A stretch of DNA of 36,042 nucleotides. Source: Cellulomonas massiliensis JC225. GTDB lineage: Bacteria; Actinomycetota; Actinomycetes; Actinomycetales; Cellulomonadaceae. The notes beneath the pieces were generated by a model. The model was not told the DNA's origin. It ran no database searches and saw nothing but the letters and a program-made list of their open reading frames with translations. Of the stretch, positions 24,296-32,116 are shown in pieces. The DNA is taken from contig NZ_HE978588.1 in NCBI RefSeq assembly GCF_000312005.1, positions 2,459,259-2,495,300 on the forward strand, given 5' to 3'. Positions within the stretch are counted from its first letter, which is position 1, and each line of letters begins with the position of its first letter. Position numbers and translations under genes: made by a program.

Positions 24296-25977
24296 GAGAG
24301 GGACTCCACGACGGGGCCGAGGGAGAGGGCGGGGACGAAGGTCAGGCCGACGACGACGAGCGTGACGGCGACGAGCAGCCCGACGAACAGGGGGGAGTGG
24401 GTCGGCAGCGTCCCGGCGCCGGCCGGCACGCGGCGGGCGCTCGCGAGCCGGCCGGCGAGCGCGAGGACGAGGGCGATCGGCACGAACCGACCGACGAGCA
24501 TCGCGAGGCCGAGCAGGGTGTCGTAGTACGGCGTGCCGCTCGACAGCCCCGCGAAGGCCGAGCCGTTGTTGTTGCCCGCCGACGCGAACGCGTAGAGCAC
24601 CTCGGACAGCCCGTGGGGCCCGTGCTCCTGCAGGCCGGCGAGACCCGGGCCGCTGACGACGGACAGCGCCGTGCCCACGAGCACCACGGCCGGCATCGTC
24701 AGGACGACGAGCGCGACGAGCGTGATCTCCTCACGCCCCAGCTTCTTGCCCAGGTACTCGGGCGTGCGGCCCACCATGAGCCCGGCGAGGAACACCGCCA
24801 CGACGGCGAGGACGACCAGGCCGTAGACGCCGGACCCGACGCCGCCGGGGGCGACCTCGCCCAGCAGCATCCCGACCATGGCGACGCCGCCGCCCGGCGC
24901 CGTCAGCGAGTCGTGCATCGCGTTCACCGCACCGGTGGACGTCATGGTCGTCGACGCCGCGAACAGGGCCGACGCCGCCTCGCCGAACCGCACCTCCTTG
25001 CCCTCCATCGCCGCGCCGGCGGCGCGCCCGACCGCGCCGGCGCCCGAGAGCTCGGCCCAGGTGAGCAGCGCGACGGACGCGAGCCACAGCGTCGACATCG
25101 TCGCGAGGATCGCCCAGCCCTGGCGGCGGTCGCCCACCATGACGGCGAACGTGCGCGGCAGGGCGAACGGCAGCAGGAGCATCGCGACGACCTGCAGCGC
25201 GTTCGTCCAGGGCGTCGGGTTCTCCAGCGGGTGGGCGGAGTTGGCGTTGAAGAAGCCGCCGCCGTTCGTGCCGAGCTGCTTGATCGCCTCCTGCGACGCG
25301 ACCGGCCCGCCCAGCACCTCCTGCGTGCCCCCCGCCAGGGTCGTCACCGCCTCGTGCGGCAGCAGGTTCTGGACCACGCCACCCGCGACGAGGACGAGCG
25401 CGAGGACGGCGGCCAGCGGCAGCAGCACCCGCACGGTCGTGCGCACGAGGTCGGCCCAGAAGTTGCCGACGCGGGCGTCCGTCCCGCTGCGCGCGAAACC
25501 GCGGGCGAGCGCCGCCATGACGGCGACCCCCACCGCTGCGGAGACGAAGTTCTGCACCGTCAGCCCGGCCATCTGGAGCAGGTGCCCGGCCGCCTGCTCG
25601 CCGGAGTACCACTGCCAGTTGGTGTTCGTCGCGAACGAGACGGCCGTGTTCCAGGCCCCCGCGGGGTCGAACGGCGCCGTGCCGAGGCTGAGGGGGAGCG
25701 CGGACTGCAGGCGGGCGAGCGCGTACAGCACCACGACCGACGCCAGCGAGAAGCCCAGCAGCGAGAGCAGGTAGGTGCTCCAGCGCTGCTCGGCGTCCGG
25801 GTCGACGCGCATGAGGCGGTAGCCGGCGCGCTCGACGGCGAGGTGGCGCGGTGACGTGAGGGTGCGTGCGACGTGGTCGCCGAGCGGACGGTGCGCCGCG
25901 GCCAGGACGAGGACCACGAGCAGGACCTGCCCGGCGGCGGTGAGGACGACGACGGCGGAGGGGGCGGACGCGGTCAC
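24292..25977 (-). CDS. kdpA: K+-transporting ATPase subunit KdpA
   Basis: KdpA is the K+-selective channel-like subunit. The 561-residue membrane protein has about ten hydrophobic segments and the four selectivity-filter regions expected of the superfamily: [38 protein letters not shown] and [13 protein letters not shown]. The start is GTG at 25977, 3 bases after the kdpF stop, and the product begins with a hydrophobic helix as usual. Confidence 0.97.
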   Translation of the reverse strand: MTASAPSAVVVLTAAGQVLLVVLVLAAAHRPLGDHVARTLTSPRHLAVERAGYRLMRVDPDAEQRWSTYLLSLLGFSLASVVVLYALARLQSALPLSLGTAPFDPAGAWNTAVSFATNTNWQWYSGEQAAGHLLQMAGLTVQNFVSAAVGVAVMAALARGFARSGTDARVGNFWADLVRTTVRVLLPLAAVLALVLVAGGVVQNLLPHEAVTTLAGGTQEVLGGPVASQEAIKQLGTNGGGFFNANSAHPLENPTPWTNALQVVAMLLLPFALPRTFAVMVGDRRQGWAILATMSTLWLASVALLTWAELSGAGAVGRAAGAAMEGKEVRFGEAASALFAASTTMTSTGAVNAMHDSLTAPGGGVAMVGMLLGEVAPGGVGSGVYGLVVLAVVAVFLAGLMVGRTPEYLGKKLGREEITLVALVVLTMPAVVLVGTALSVVSGPGLAGLQEHGPHGLSEVLYAFASAGNNNGSAFAGLSSGTPYYDTLLGLAMLVGRFVPIALVLALAGRLASARRVPAGAGTLPTHSPLFVGLLVAVTLVVVGLTFVPALSLGPVVESLS

Positions 25978-25980
25978 GGC

Positions 25981-26073
25981 TCAGCGCTCCCCGTCCGGGC
26001 GCAGCAGGTGCGCCACGAGCAGCACGAGGAGGCCCGCCGCGAGCACGAGGGCGACGACGTCGGCCGCGCTCAC
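25981..26073 (-). CDS. kdpF: K+-transporting ATPase subunit KdpF
   Basis: A 30-residue single-helix peptide, SAADVVALVLAAGLLVLLVA followed by HLLRPDGER, matches KdpF in size, hydrophobicity, its acidic start and the Pro/Glu/Arg tail. KdpF stabilises the KdpABC complex. Its GTG at 26073 overlaps the stop of the small upstream ORF as GTGA, and kdpA begins 3 bases after its stop. Confidence 0.9.
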   Translation of the reverse strand: MSAADVVALVLAAGLLVLLVAHLLRPDGER

Positions 26074-26153
26074 CGGCGGTCGGCCCGTCGGGCGAGGGCG
26101 GCGACGGCCGCGAAGAACACGACCGTGAGGGCGAGGTAGGCGAGGTCGGCCAT
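26070..26153 (-). CDS. 27-residue membrane peptide heading the kdp operon
   Basis: MADLAYLALTVVFFAAVAAL followed by ARRADRR is a single predicted membrane helix with a cationic C-terminus. It is not KdpF, which is the next gene. Its TGA overlaps the kdpF GTG as GTGA, the same coupling used along the rest of the operon, which argues that it is translated. I recall small ORFs of this look in front of kdpF in other actinobacteria but cannot confirm conservation. The ribosome binding region is weak (GGAACGGACC). It could be an extra small subunit of the pump, or a leader peptide whose translation sets kdpF translation. Confidence 0.7.
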   Translation of the reverse strand: MADLAYLALTVVFFAAVAALARRADRR

Positions 26154-26236
26154 GGCCGGTCCGTTCCACGAGAGGGCGAGGCACCGTGCGGGTGCAGACC
26201 CCGGTCTACGCGCGCCACGGGTGAGCGGCGGCGACC

Positions 26237-26286
26237 TTGACGGATCCCTGACGGGCGGGCCGGCGGTCTTGCCGGATCCCTGCCGG
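26237..26286 (-). promoter_or_regulatory. Two tandem OmpR/PhoB-type boxes, probable KdpE sites
   Basis: On the operon strand, 26254-26237 reads CCGTCAGGGATCCGTCAA and 26286-26269 reads CCGGCAGGGATCCGGCAA. Each is a direct repeat of a hexamer (CCGTCA or CCGGCA) with an 11-base period, the geometry of PhoB/OmpR-family sites. The two boxes start 32 bases apart, about three helical turns, so both face the same side of the DNA. They lie 84 to 133 bases upstream of the first ATG (26153). KdpE, encoded at the end of the operon, is the natural candidate. A -10 box is not obvious. Confidence 0.65.
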
Positions 26287-26337
26287 TGGCGCGCGCAAGC
26301 GGCGCTCGTCCGGCGCGCGGGGCGGACGCCGGCGCCG

Positions 26338-26343
26338 TAGCGT
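26338..26343 (+). promoter_or_regulatory. Possible -10 box for the DinB-like gene
   Basis: TAGCGT fits the TANNNT pattern of actinobacterial -10 boxes, 57 bases before the ATG at 26400, leaving room for the GAGGGAGAGGG ribosome binding site. No clear -35 is seen. The spacer 26154-26400 is shared with the divergent kdp operon. Confidence 0.3.
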
Positions 26344-26399
26344 CGCTGCTGGCGCGGAGCGCACGGAAGCGCCGCCGGGACCGAGGGAGAGGGACGCCG

Positions 26400-26909
26400 A
26401 TGGACGCCGCCGACCTGCTGCGGGACACCTTCGGGCGGGTGCCGAAGCTCGCCCACGGGGCCGTCGACGGCCTCACCGAGGGCGAGCTCTCGGCCCGGGT
26501 CGACTCCGAGGCCAACACCGTGGCGTGGCTGCTGTGGCACACCGGGCGCGGTCAGGACGCGCAGCTCGCGGAGGCGTTCGGCACCGAGCAGGTGTGGGAG
26601 ACCGGCGGCTGGCGCGAGCGGTTCGGGCTGCCGCTGCCCGCCGGGTCCACCGGCTACGGGCACTCCAGCCGGGAGGTTGCGGCGGTCCGCGCGCCCGCCG
26701 CGCTGCTCACCGGCTACGTCGAGGCCGTCGCGGCCGCCGCCGACGAGGCGCTCGGCGGCGTCGGCCCGGACGACCTCGACCGGGTGGTCGACACCCGCTG
26801 GGACCCGCCCGTGACGCTCGGCGTGCGCCTCGTCAGCGTCGTCGGCGACGCGCTGGCGCACCTGGGCCAGGCCGCGTACGTGCGCGGGCTGCTGCTGCGA
26901 GCGCGCTGA
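26400..26909 (+). CDS. DinB / mycothiol-S-transferase-like four-helix protein
   Basis: The 169-residue protein resembles the DinB_2 superfamily (DUF664 and mycothiol-dependent enzymes): four-helix bundles with a three-His metal site. Visible candidates are H47 in VAWLLWHTGRGQD, and H154 in DALAHLGQAAYVRG, the typical C-terminal helix. The Trp-rich first helix and the HLGQ..Y.RG ending are the best family signs. The ATG at 26400 is preceded by GAGGGAGAGGG; the frame upstream to 26286 is non-conserved. Substrate unknown. Confidence 0.85.
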   Translation: MDAADLLRDTFGRVPKLAHGAVDGLTEGELSARVDSEANTVAWLLWHTGRGQDAQLAEAFGTEQVWETGGWRERFGLPLPAGSTGYGHSSREVAAVRAPAALLTGYVEAVAAAADEALGGVGPDDLDRVVDTRWDPPVTLGVRLVSVVGDALAHLGQAAYVRGLLLRAR

Positions 26910-27014
26910 CCCGAACGGGTGATCCGGCGCGTCCTTCGACGCGTTGACCTGCGGCGGGAGCGGCGGGGCCACCGCGCGCCGCGCGCCGTCGCGGCTGCCG
27001 GACGGCCACGGCGG

Positions 27015-27020
27015 CATCAT
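27015..27020 (+). promoter_or_regulatory. Possible -10 box of the AAA+ ATPase gene
   Basis: CATCAT is followed by 7 bases and the ATG at 27028. Neither this ATG nor the one at 27019 has a ribosome binding site, so leaderless expression from 27028 is plausible. The spacing is one base longer than at the other leaderless candidates in the window. Confidence 0.3.
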
Positions 27021-27027
27021 GACCGCC

Positions 27028-28521
27028 ATGCCCCGGACGGACTCGCGCCGTGACCTCGCCGCGCTCGTCGCCGGACGCACGCCGCTCGTCGTCGTGGAGA
27101 CCGCCGACGAGGACTACGCGGTCGAGCTCGTCCGCTCGACGGTGAGCGGCCCGGGCGCGCTGGTCCAGCGCCGCGTGTTCCGGTGGTCGGTGACCTCGGG
27201 CCTCGAGCGCGTCGACCAGGACCTCGGCGGCGCGCAGGCGCACAACGCCGACCCCTCCACGCTGCTGCGCTCGCTGTTCGACGCGGCGCCGCCCAGCGTG
27301 TACGTCCTGCTGGACTTCCACCCGTACCTCGACGACCCGGTGACGGTCCGCTTGCTCAAGGAGCTGTGCCAGCATTTCGAGCGCAGCGGGCGCACGCTGG
27401 TGCTCGTCAGCCACGCCCTGCGCCTGCCGCCGGAGCTGGCGCACCTGGCGGCGTCGTTCGTCGTCGACTTCCCCGACGCGGAGGAGCGCCGCGCGATCGT
27501 GAGCCGGGTCGGCGAGGAGTGGACGCAGACGACGGGCCGCCTGCCGATGCTCGACCAGGAGGTCACGCAGCGGGTGGTCGCGAACCTCTCGGGGCTGTCC
27601 CGCGGGGACGTCGAGCGCCTGGCCCGCACCGCGGTCTTCGACGACGGCGCGCTGGACGCGTCCGACCTGCCGGAGGTCATGCGCGCGAAGCACGCGCTGC
27701 TGGCGCGCGACGGCATCCTCGAGTTCGAGCTCGACACCGTGCCGATGTCCCAGGTCGCCGGCATGACGCACCTCAAGCGGTGGCTCGCGCTGCGACGGCC
27801 CGCGTTCGACCGCTCGGCGCCCCACCTGCGCCCGCCGAAGGGCGTGCTGCTGCTCGGCGTGCAGGGGTGCGGCAAGTCAATGGCCGCGAAGGCCGCCGCC
27901 GGTCTGCTGGGCGTCCCGCTGCTGCGCCTGGACATGGCCGCCGTGCACGACAAGTACGTGGGGGAGTCGGAGCGTCGTCTGCGCGACGCCGTCGCCACGG
28001 CCGAGGTGATGGCGCCGTGCGTCGTCTGGATCGACGAGCTGGAGAAGGCGCTCGACGCCTCCGACGGCGACGCGGGCGCCTCCCGGCGCGTGCTGGGCAC
28101 GCTGCTGACCTGGCTGCAGGAGCGCGACGCGCCCGTCTTCGTCGTCGCCACCGCGAACGACGTCACGCGGCTGCCCCCGGAGCTCGTCCGCAAGGGCCGC
28201 TTCGACGAGATCTTCTTCGTCGACCTCCCGGACGACGCGACCAGGGCTCAGGTCGCGGCGGTCCACTGCGCCGCGCACGGCCTGACCCTCGACGCGGACG
28301 AGGCCGGCCGGCTCGTCGCCGCGAGCCAGGGCTGCTCGGGCGCCGAGATCGAGCAGGCGGTGGTGTCCGCGACGTTCGCCGCGTACGCCCAGGGCGCGGC
28401 GCTGACGGCTGCGCACGTCGAGGCGGAGCTGCGGGCCACGACGCCGCTGTCCGTCGTCATGGCGGAGAAGGTCGCCCAGCTGCGGGCCTGGGCCGCGCCC
28501 CGCACCGTCCCCGCCGGCTGA
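27028..28521 (+). CDS. Ycf46-like AAA+ ATPase
   Basis: A 497-residue protein with a degenerate N-terminal AAA-like half (about 1-215; no Walker A, but a conserved-looking [16 protein letters not shown] strand and [11 protein letters not shown]) and an active C-terminal AAA+ domain. The latter has Walker A GVQGCGKS (277-284), the pore-loop-like [13 protein letters not shown], Walker [13 protein letters not shown] (331-342), sensor-1 ATAN (374-377) and arginine-finger segment RKGRFDE (388-394). This two-part plan is that of the Ycf46 family of cyanobacteria, plastids and various bacteria, whose role in non-photosynthetic bacteria is unclear. The start is ambiguous between 27028 and 27019. The gene stands alone, convergent with the nucleotidase. 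Confidence 0.88.
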   Translation: MPRTDSRRDLAALVAGRTPLVVVETADEDYAVELVRSTVSGPGALVQRRVFRWSVTSGLERVDQDLGGAQAHNADPSTLLRSLFDAAPPSVYVLLDFHPYLDDPVTVRLLKELCQHFERSGRTLVLVSHALRLPPELAHLAASFVVDFPDAEERRAIVSRVGEEWTQTTGRLPMLDQEVTQRVVANLSGLSRGDVERLARTAVFDDGALDASDLPEVMRAKHALLARDGILEFELDTVPMSQVAGMTHLKRWLALRRPAFDRSAPHLRPPKGVLLLGVQGCGKSMAAKAAAGLLGVPLLRLDMAAVHDKYVGESERRLRDAVATAEVMAPCVVWIDELEKALDASDGDAGASRRVLGTLLTWLQERDAPVFVVATANDVTRLPPELVRKGRFDEIFFVDLPDDATRAQVAAVHCAAHGLTLDADEAGRLVAASQGCSGAEIEQAVVSATFAAYAQGAALTAAHVEAELRATTPLSVVMAEKVAQLRAWAAPRTVPAG

Positions 28522-28555
28522 CGCGGCCCCCCGGTGCGGCGTCGGTGCAGACGGC

Positions 28556-28589
28556 GACGCGCCCGCCGGCCGGGGCCGACGGGCGCGTC
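28556..28589. terminator. Hairpin between convergent AAA+ and nucleotidase genes
   Basis: GACGCGCCCG (28556-28565) and CGGGCGCGTC (28580-28589) form a perfect 10-base-pair stem with a 14-base loop in the 79-base gap between the two convergent stop codons. There is no T-run, as is common for GC-rich actinobacterial terminators, so it could act in both directions. Confidence 0.55.
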
Positions 28590-28600
28590 CACCGCCGCGC

Positions 28601-30457
28601 TCAGGGGGTGATCGTGAGCGGCTGCGTGCCGGCGGTCAGCCGCCAGTCCGGGTTCGTCGACGAGAACAGCGCCGGGTCGACGACCTGGTGCTGGGTCACC
28701 CAGTCGATGAGCAGCTGCCGGATCTCCACCTGGCGGTTGTAGACGACCGGGGCGCCGACGACGCCCGGGAACGACCCGCCGCCGGACTGCCGGTAGTTGT
28801 TGATCGCGACCACGAACTCCTGCCCGTCGGCGACCGGCGTGCCGCCGTAGGCGAGGTGCGTGATGCGCGAGCCGACCGGCGCCGACAGGTCGATGTCGTA
28901 CGTCAGCGGCGCGTCGAGCCCGCCCATCACGTCGTAGTTGTAGTCCGGCGTCCCGTTCGGCGCCGTGCCCGTCGGGGCGTTGGTGACGGCGTCGGCGGCG
29001 TACGTGCCGGGGCCGGGGACGCCCCGGAAGTACTCCGTGGACTTCTCGAGGTACGCCTTGACCTGCGCGCCGGTGAGCTTGATGCCCAGCAGCGTGTTGT
29101 CGTAGATGTACAGCCCGGCAACGTCGCGCACCGAGACCTCGCCCGCGGGGATGGCCGCCTCGCGGTTGAACGGCGCCGCGATCGACAGCACCGGCAGCTG
29201 CGCGTCCGCGCCCGTGAGCTCGGCCTTCACGGCCTCCGCCTGGACGTGGTTGATGAAGTCGAGAGCCGCGGTGTCCTCGTAGCGGGCGGTCGCGGCCGAC
29301 ATCGCCTCCGTGGACGTGCCGATCACGCTGTTCACGTAGTCGACGACGGTCGCGTGCTCGTCCTGCAGCAGGCGGACGATCCTCGGGTCCTCCGGCACGG
29401 TGTTGGTGTTCCGGACGGACGCGCTGACGTCCTGCACACGCCAGCGGCCGTGCACCTGGCGCAGCTCCACGTCGAACAGGGACAGCCGCTCGCCCCAGCG
29501 CAGCGGCTCGGACAGCACGACCTCCTTGCCGGTCTGCTGGTTCGTCACGACGCGCTCCGCGATCTCCTGGTGCGCGTGCCCGACGAGGATCGCGTCGATG
29601 CCCGGCACCTGCTGCGCGACGAGGGTGGCCGCGTTCTCCGGGAACGGCAGCGCGTCACCGTAGGACGACGAGGTGTCGGCGCCCGAGTGCGCGGAGACGA
29701 GCACGACGTCGGCGCCCTTGCGGCGCAGCTCGGGCACCCATCGCCGGGCCTGCTCGACGAGGCCGTCGAAGTGCAGCTTGCCCTCGACGTTCGCCTTGTC
29801 CCAGATCGCGATGCCGGGGTTCGTCAGGCCGAGGATGCCGACCTTGACCGGCTTGCCGTGCGCGGGCCGGACGGTCGTGATGACGTACGGGTCGAACGCC
29901 GGCCGGTTCGTCCGGTCGGAGAGGGCGTTCGCGCCGAGGAGCGGGAAGTCGAGCTGCCGCTCGAACGCGCGCAGGTAGGGGATGCCGTAGTTGAACTCGT
30001 GGTTGCCGAGCGCGGCGGCGTCGTAGCCGATCGCGTTCATGGCGGCGGCCATCGGGTGCGTGCCGCCGTCGGTGATCGGGTCGACCTTGGCGTAGTAGTA
30101 GGCCAGCGACGTGCCCTGGATCGTGTCGCCCGCGTCGACGAGCAGCGTGTTGCGCGCGCCCTTCTCGCGGCGCACCTGGTTCACGAGCGTCGACACCTTC
30201 GCCAGGCCCACGTCGTTGTGCGCGCTGTCGTCGTACTCCGCGTCCTTGAAGTAGTCCCAGTTGAAGACGTTCCCGTGCAGGTCCGTCGTCCCCATGATCG
30301 TGAGGTGGTAGTCGCGGCCGGACCCGTGGCCGCCGTGCCCGCCGTGGCCCCCGGAGCCGCCGGCGGCGGCCGGGGTGGCGAGCGCGGCGACCAGTGCGGC
30401 CCCGGCCAGGACGGCTCCGGCCGCCGCGACGCTGCGGCGGTGCGGGTGTCTCGTCAT
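28601..30457 (-). CDS. Secreted bifunctional 5'-nucleotidase / 2',3'-cyclic-nucleotide phosphodiesterase
   Basis: The 618-residue exported protein removes phosphate from nucleotides or cyclic nucleotides outside the membrane. It starts with a signal peptide (about 1-32) containing RR before a long hydrophobic Ala stretch, possibly a Tat signal, then a Gly/His linker GGSGGHGGHGGHGSG (33-47). The metallophosphatase domain has DLHGN (D59, H61), DAGDTIQG, LGNHEFNYG, SAHSGAD and VGHAHQE. The 5'-nucleotidase C-terminal domain follows with AAPFNREA, YIYDNTLLGIKLTGAQVKAYLE, YDVMGGLDAPLTYDID and NNYRQSGGG. No sortase motif or lipobox is seen. GGAGAG precedes the ATG at 30457. The last 20 residues end in RLTAGTQPLTITP. 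Confidence 0.95.
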   Translation of the reverse strand: MTRHPHRRSVAAAGAVLAGAALVAALATPAAAGGSGGHGGHGGHGSGRDYHLTIMGTTDLHGNVFNWDYFKDAEYDDSAHNDVGLAKVSTLVNQVRREKGARNTLLVDAGDTIQGTSLAYYYAKVDPITDGGTHPMAAAMNAIGYDAAALGNHEFNYGIPYLRAFERQLDFPLLGANALSDRTNRPAFDPYVITTVRPAHGKPVKVGILGLTNPGIAIWDKANVEGKLHFDGLVEQARRWVPELRRKGADVVLVSAHSGADTSSSYGDALPFPENAATLVAQQVPGIDAILVGHAHQEIAERVVTNQQTGKEVVLSEPLRWGERLSLFDVELRQVHGRWRVQDVSASVRNTNTVPEDPRIVRLLQDEHATVVDYVNSVIGTSTEAMSAATARYEDTAALDFINHVQAEAVKAELTGADAQLPVLSIAAPFNREAAIPAGEVSVRDVAGLYIYDNTLLGIKLTGAQVKAYLEKSTEYFRGVPGPGTYAADAVTNAPTGTAPNGTPDYNYDVMGGLDAPLTYDIDLSAPVGSRITHLAYGGTPVADGQEFVVAINNYRQSGGGSFPGVVGAPVVYNRQVEIRQLLIDWVTQHQVVDPALFSSTNPDWRLTAGTQPLTITP

Positions 30458-30509
30458 GTCTGGTCTCTCCCTGCATGTCGGTGATGCACCGGATCACGGC
30501 GCGCCGGGC

Positions 30510-30515
30510 ACGCTA
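30510..30515 (-). promoter_or_regulatory. Putative -10 box of the nucleotidase gene
   Basis: On the minus strand TAGCGT lies 53 bases upstream of the ATG at 30457, just after the dyad CCCGTTCGGG. No strong -35 element is visible. It lies in the 213-base divergent spacer shared with the cupin gene. Confidence 0.4.
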
Positions 30516-30583
30516 CCCCGAACGGGTGACGCGAGCGCGACCGTGGACGAACGCGCAGATGAGCGCCGCACGACGGCCGCCGG

Positions 30584-30589
30584 TACGGT
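30584..30589 (+). promoter_or_regulatory. Putative -10 box of the cupin gene
   Basis: TACGGT fits TANNNT and lies 81 bases before the cupin ATG at 30671, implying a leader of about 75 bases that contains a 14-base tandem duplication. Confidence 0.35.
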
Positions 30590-30628
30590 CGAGGGACGCC
30601 CGGCGGGCCCGGCCGGCAGCCGGGCAGC

Positions 30629-30656
30629 GCCACGGCCACGACGCCACGGCCACGAC
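30629..30656 (+). repeat. Perfect tandem duplication of 14 bases in the cupin leader
   Basis: GCCACGGCCACGAC occurs twice in direct succession (30629-30642 and 30643-30656), ending 4 bases before the GGAGGAG ribosome binding site of the cupin gene. It looks like a slippage duplication; an effect on translation is speculative. Confidence 0.8.
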
Positions 30657-30670
30657 GACAGGAGGAGCGG

Positions 30671-31012
30671 ATGACGGACCACCGCAGCGTCGCGCAGGTC
30701 GCCGAGGAGCACCTCGCCCTCGCGCGCCAGGACCCCCACGGGCGGTCGGCCGAGCTCCTGGTGCACGACGGCGTGCTGCGGCAGACGGTCATCGCGCTGA
30801 CGGCCGGCACCGAGCTCGCGGAGCACAACTCGCCGCACGCGGCGTCCGTGCAGGTCCTCGTCGGCAGCCTGGTGGTGACCGGGATGGACGAGGGGCCGCT
30901 GACCGAGGGACGCCTCGCCGCGCTCACGCACGAGCGCCACGCGGTGAGCGCGCTGGAGGACACCGCGTTCCTGCTGACGACCGTGACGAGCCAGCCCGGC
31001 AGCCTCGACTGA
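30671..31012 (+). CDS. Small cupin-domain protein
   Basis: This 113-residue protein has a single compact cupin-like barrel. Motif 1 resembles TELAEHNSPHAASVQVLVG (His ligands spaced H-x4-H, then the conserved Gly), and motif 2 is ALTHERHAVSALEDTAFLL, whose two His residues can complete a metal site. No signal peptide is present. GGAGGAG lies 3 bases before the ATG. Small cupins of this type often bind Mn, Fe or a small ligand; no function can be assigned from context (divergent from the nucleotidase, convergent with the DUF6457 gene). Confidence 0.8.
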   Translation: MTDHRSVAQVAEEHLALARQDPHGRSAELLVHDGVLRQTVIALTAGTELAEHNSPHAASVQVLVGSLVVTGMDEGPLTEGRLAALTHERHAVSALEDTAFLLTTVTSQPGSLD

Positions 31013-31030
31013 CCCGTCCGCCGGGGTGGC

Positions 31031-31321
31031 TCAGCCGTCCGAGGCGGGCGCGTCGGGGGCCAGGAGGGCCCGGAGCTCGCCGGCGAGCCGGGCGGTCGCG
31101 GCGGCGACCGGCTCCCCGGCGGCCGACGCGCGGCCGGCCGCCAGCCCGAGCAGGTAGGCGGTGAGCGGTGCGGCGGGCCGCGCCACGCCCCGGGCGACGT
31201 CGCGGGCGACGTCGAGCACGACGGCGGTCTCGTCCGTCGTCACGCCGGCGAGGCCGAACAGGCCGCTCACGCCGGCGAGCCAGTCGTCCAGCGCCTCGGG
31301 CGGCAGGTGGTCGGCGCTCAT
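31031..31321 (-). CDS. DUF6457 family protein, partner of MobA
   Basis: A 96-residue helical protein (LPPEALDDWLAGVSGLFGL, then ETAVVLDVARDVARGVARPAAPLTAYLLGLAAGR) of the actinobacterial DUF6457 family, which frequently lies next to or is fused with mobA-type nucleotidyltransferases. Its ATG at 31321 overlaps the mobA stop as ATGA. The association suggests a role in molybdenum cofactor handling, but this is inferred from context. Confidence 0.85.
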   Translation of the reverse strand: MSADHLPPEALDDWLAGVSGLFGLAGVTTDETAVVLDVARDVARGVARPAAPLTAYLLGLAAGRASAAGEPVAAATARLAGELRALLAPDAPASDG

Positions 31322-31971
31322 CGTGGTCCTCCTCCGGTCGGCCGGGCGGACGCCGCCGCGCGTGCGCGCGCGAGGTCCTCGGGCGTGTCGACGTCGTCGC
31401 TCGCGTGGTCGGGGTCCGGCAGGCGGACCAGCGCGAGCCTGCCGAGGGCGGCACGCAGCGGCGCGCCCGTGAGCCGCCCGCCGCGCTGTTCGGCGACCTG
31501 CCACACCACCGCGCGCAGGGGAGCCGCGGCGTACCGGCCCGCGAGCCACTGCTCGCGGCCCCCGGCGTCCACGAGCACGGCGCCGTCGGCCCCGGCGGGC
31601 TCCGGAGCCTGGAGCAGGGCCGGGACGAGCTCGTCGGCCCGCGGCAGGTCGCAGGCGAGGACCAGCACGTCGGCCACCGCGGCGGGGACGGCCTCGAGCC
31701 CGGCGGCGAGCGCAGCCAGTGGCCCGCCGTACGCCGGCTCCTCCCGGGTCACCTCGACGCCCTCGCGCGCCGTGCTCGGCGGGTCGCCGACGACGACGAC
31801 CCGTCGGACCTGCGCGCGCAGGACCGCGTCGAGCACGAGGTCGAGCATCGCGCGGCCCCCGACCTCGACCCGCGCCTTCGACAGCCCGCCGAGCCGGCGC
31901 GCGCGGCCGCCCGACAGCAGCACGGCGACCGTGCCGCCGTCGTCCCGCAGCTCGGGCGCGCGTCCTCGCAC
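31318..31971 (-). CDS. mobA: Molybdenum cofactor guanylyltransferase (MobA-like NTP transferase)
   Basis: MobA adds GMP to molybdopterin to form the bis-MGD or MGD cofactor. The 217-residue protein begins with the nucleotide-binding loop VAVLLSGGRARRLGGLSKARVEV (about 15-37, a relaxed version of LAGGxSxRMGxDKA), and has GGPLAALAAGLE, LVLACDLPRADELVP and the C-terminal DVDTPEDLARA. The usual Asp-Lys after the loop is Ser-Lys here. The GTG at 31971 is chosen because TACCCT, a -10 box, lies 6 bases before it, implying a leaderless start; the frame continues upstream to 32043 without similarity. Other sugar or coenzyme nucleotidyltransferases of this superfamily remain possible. Confidence 0.82.
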   Translation of the reverse strand: MRGRAPELRDDGGTVAVLLSGGRARRLGGLSKARVEVGGRAMLDLVLDAVLRAQVRRVVVVGDPPSTAREGVEVTREEPAYGGPLAALAAGLEAVPAAVADVLVLACDLPRADELVPALLQAPEPAGADGAVLVDAGGREQWLAGRYAAAPLRAVVWQVAEQRGGRLTGAPLRAALGRLALVRLPDPDHASDDVDTPEDLARARAAASARPTGGGPR

Positions 31972-31977
31972 CCGCCC

Positions 31978-31983
31978 AGGGTA
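31978..31983 (-). promoter_or_regulatory. Putative -10 box of mobA (leaderless)
   Basis: On the minus strand TACCCT, then GGGCGG, then GTG. It fits TANNNT and the 6-base spacing shared by several genes here. No -35 consensus is seen. Confidence 0.55.
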
Positions 31984-32031
31984 CGGACCTCGGCCCGCGG
32001 CGCGGCCTGCGCCGCAGTTGGCGACGGGGCG

Positions 32032-32064
32032 CGTCGTGGGCACGTCGTGGGCACGTCGTGGGCA
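32032..32064. repeat. Three perfect copies of an 11-base tandem repeat
   Basis: CGTCGTGGGCA is repeated at 32032-32042, 32043-32053 and 32054-32064, in the spacer between mobA and the tRNA terminator. One copy per helical turn could array a protein on one face of the DNA upstream of mobA, but slippage expansion is the simpler reading. Confidence 0.9.
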
Positions 32065-32086
32065 CCGAACGAGCCCGGAAAAGACG

Positions 32087-32111
32087 AAAACCCCTGGTGA
32101 CCAGGGGTTTT
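32087..32111 (-). terminator. Rho-independent terminator of the tRNA operon
   Basis: AAAACCCCTGGT and ACCAGGGGTTTT form a perfect 12-base inverted repeat around one central base, directly after tRNA-Val. On the minus strand the GC stem is followed by TTTTCGTCTTTT. The A-tract on the other side makes it potentially bidirectional. Confidence 0.9.
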
Positions 32112-32116
32112 CCGAG

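Noticed and set aside
26154-26400. Possible c-di-AMP (ydaO-type) riboswitch before the kdp operon
   Set aside because: I looked for the conserved core segments on the minus strand and found none; the region is better explained by the direct-repeat boxes.
26910-26922. CCCGAACGGGTGA shared with 30517-30529, containing the dyad CCCG-AA-CGGG
   Set aside because: A rough estimate for 13-base matches in a 36-kb GC-rich window gives many by chance, and the two sites lie at different distances from unrelated genes.
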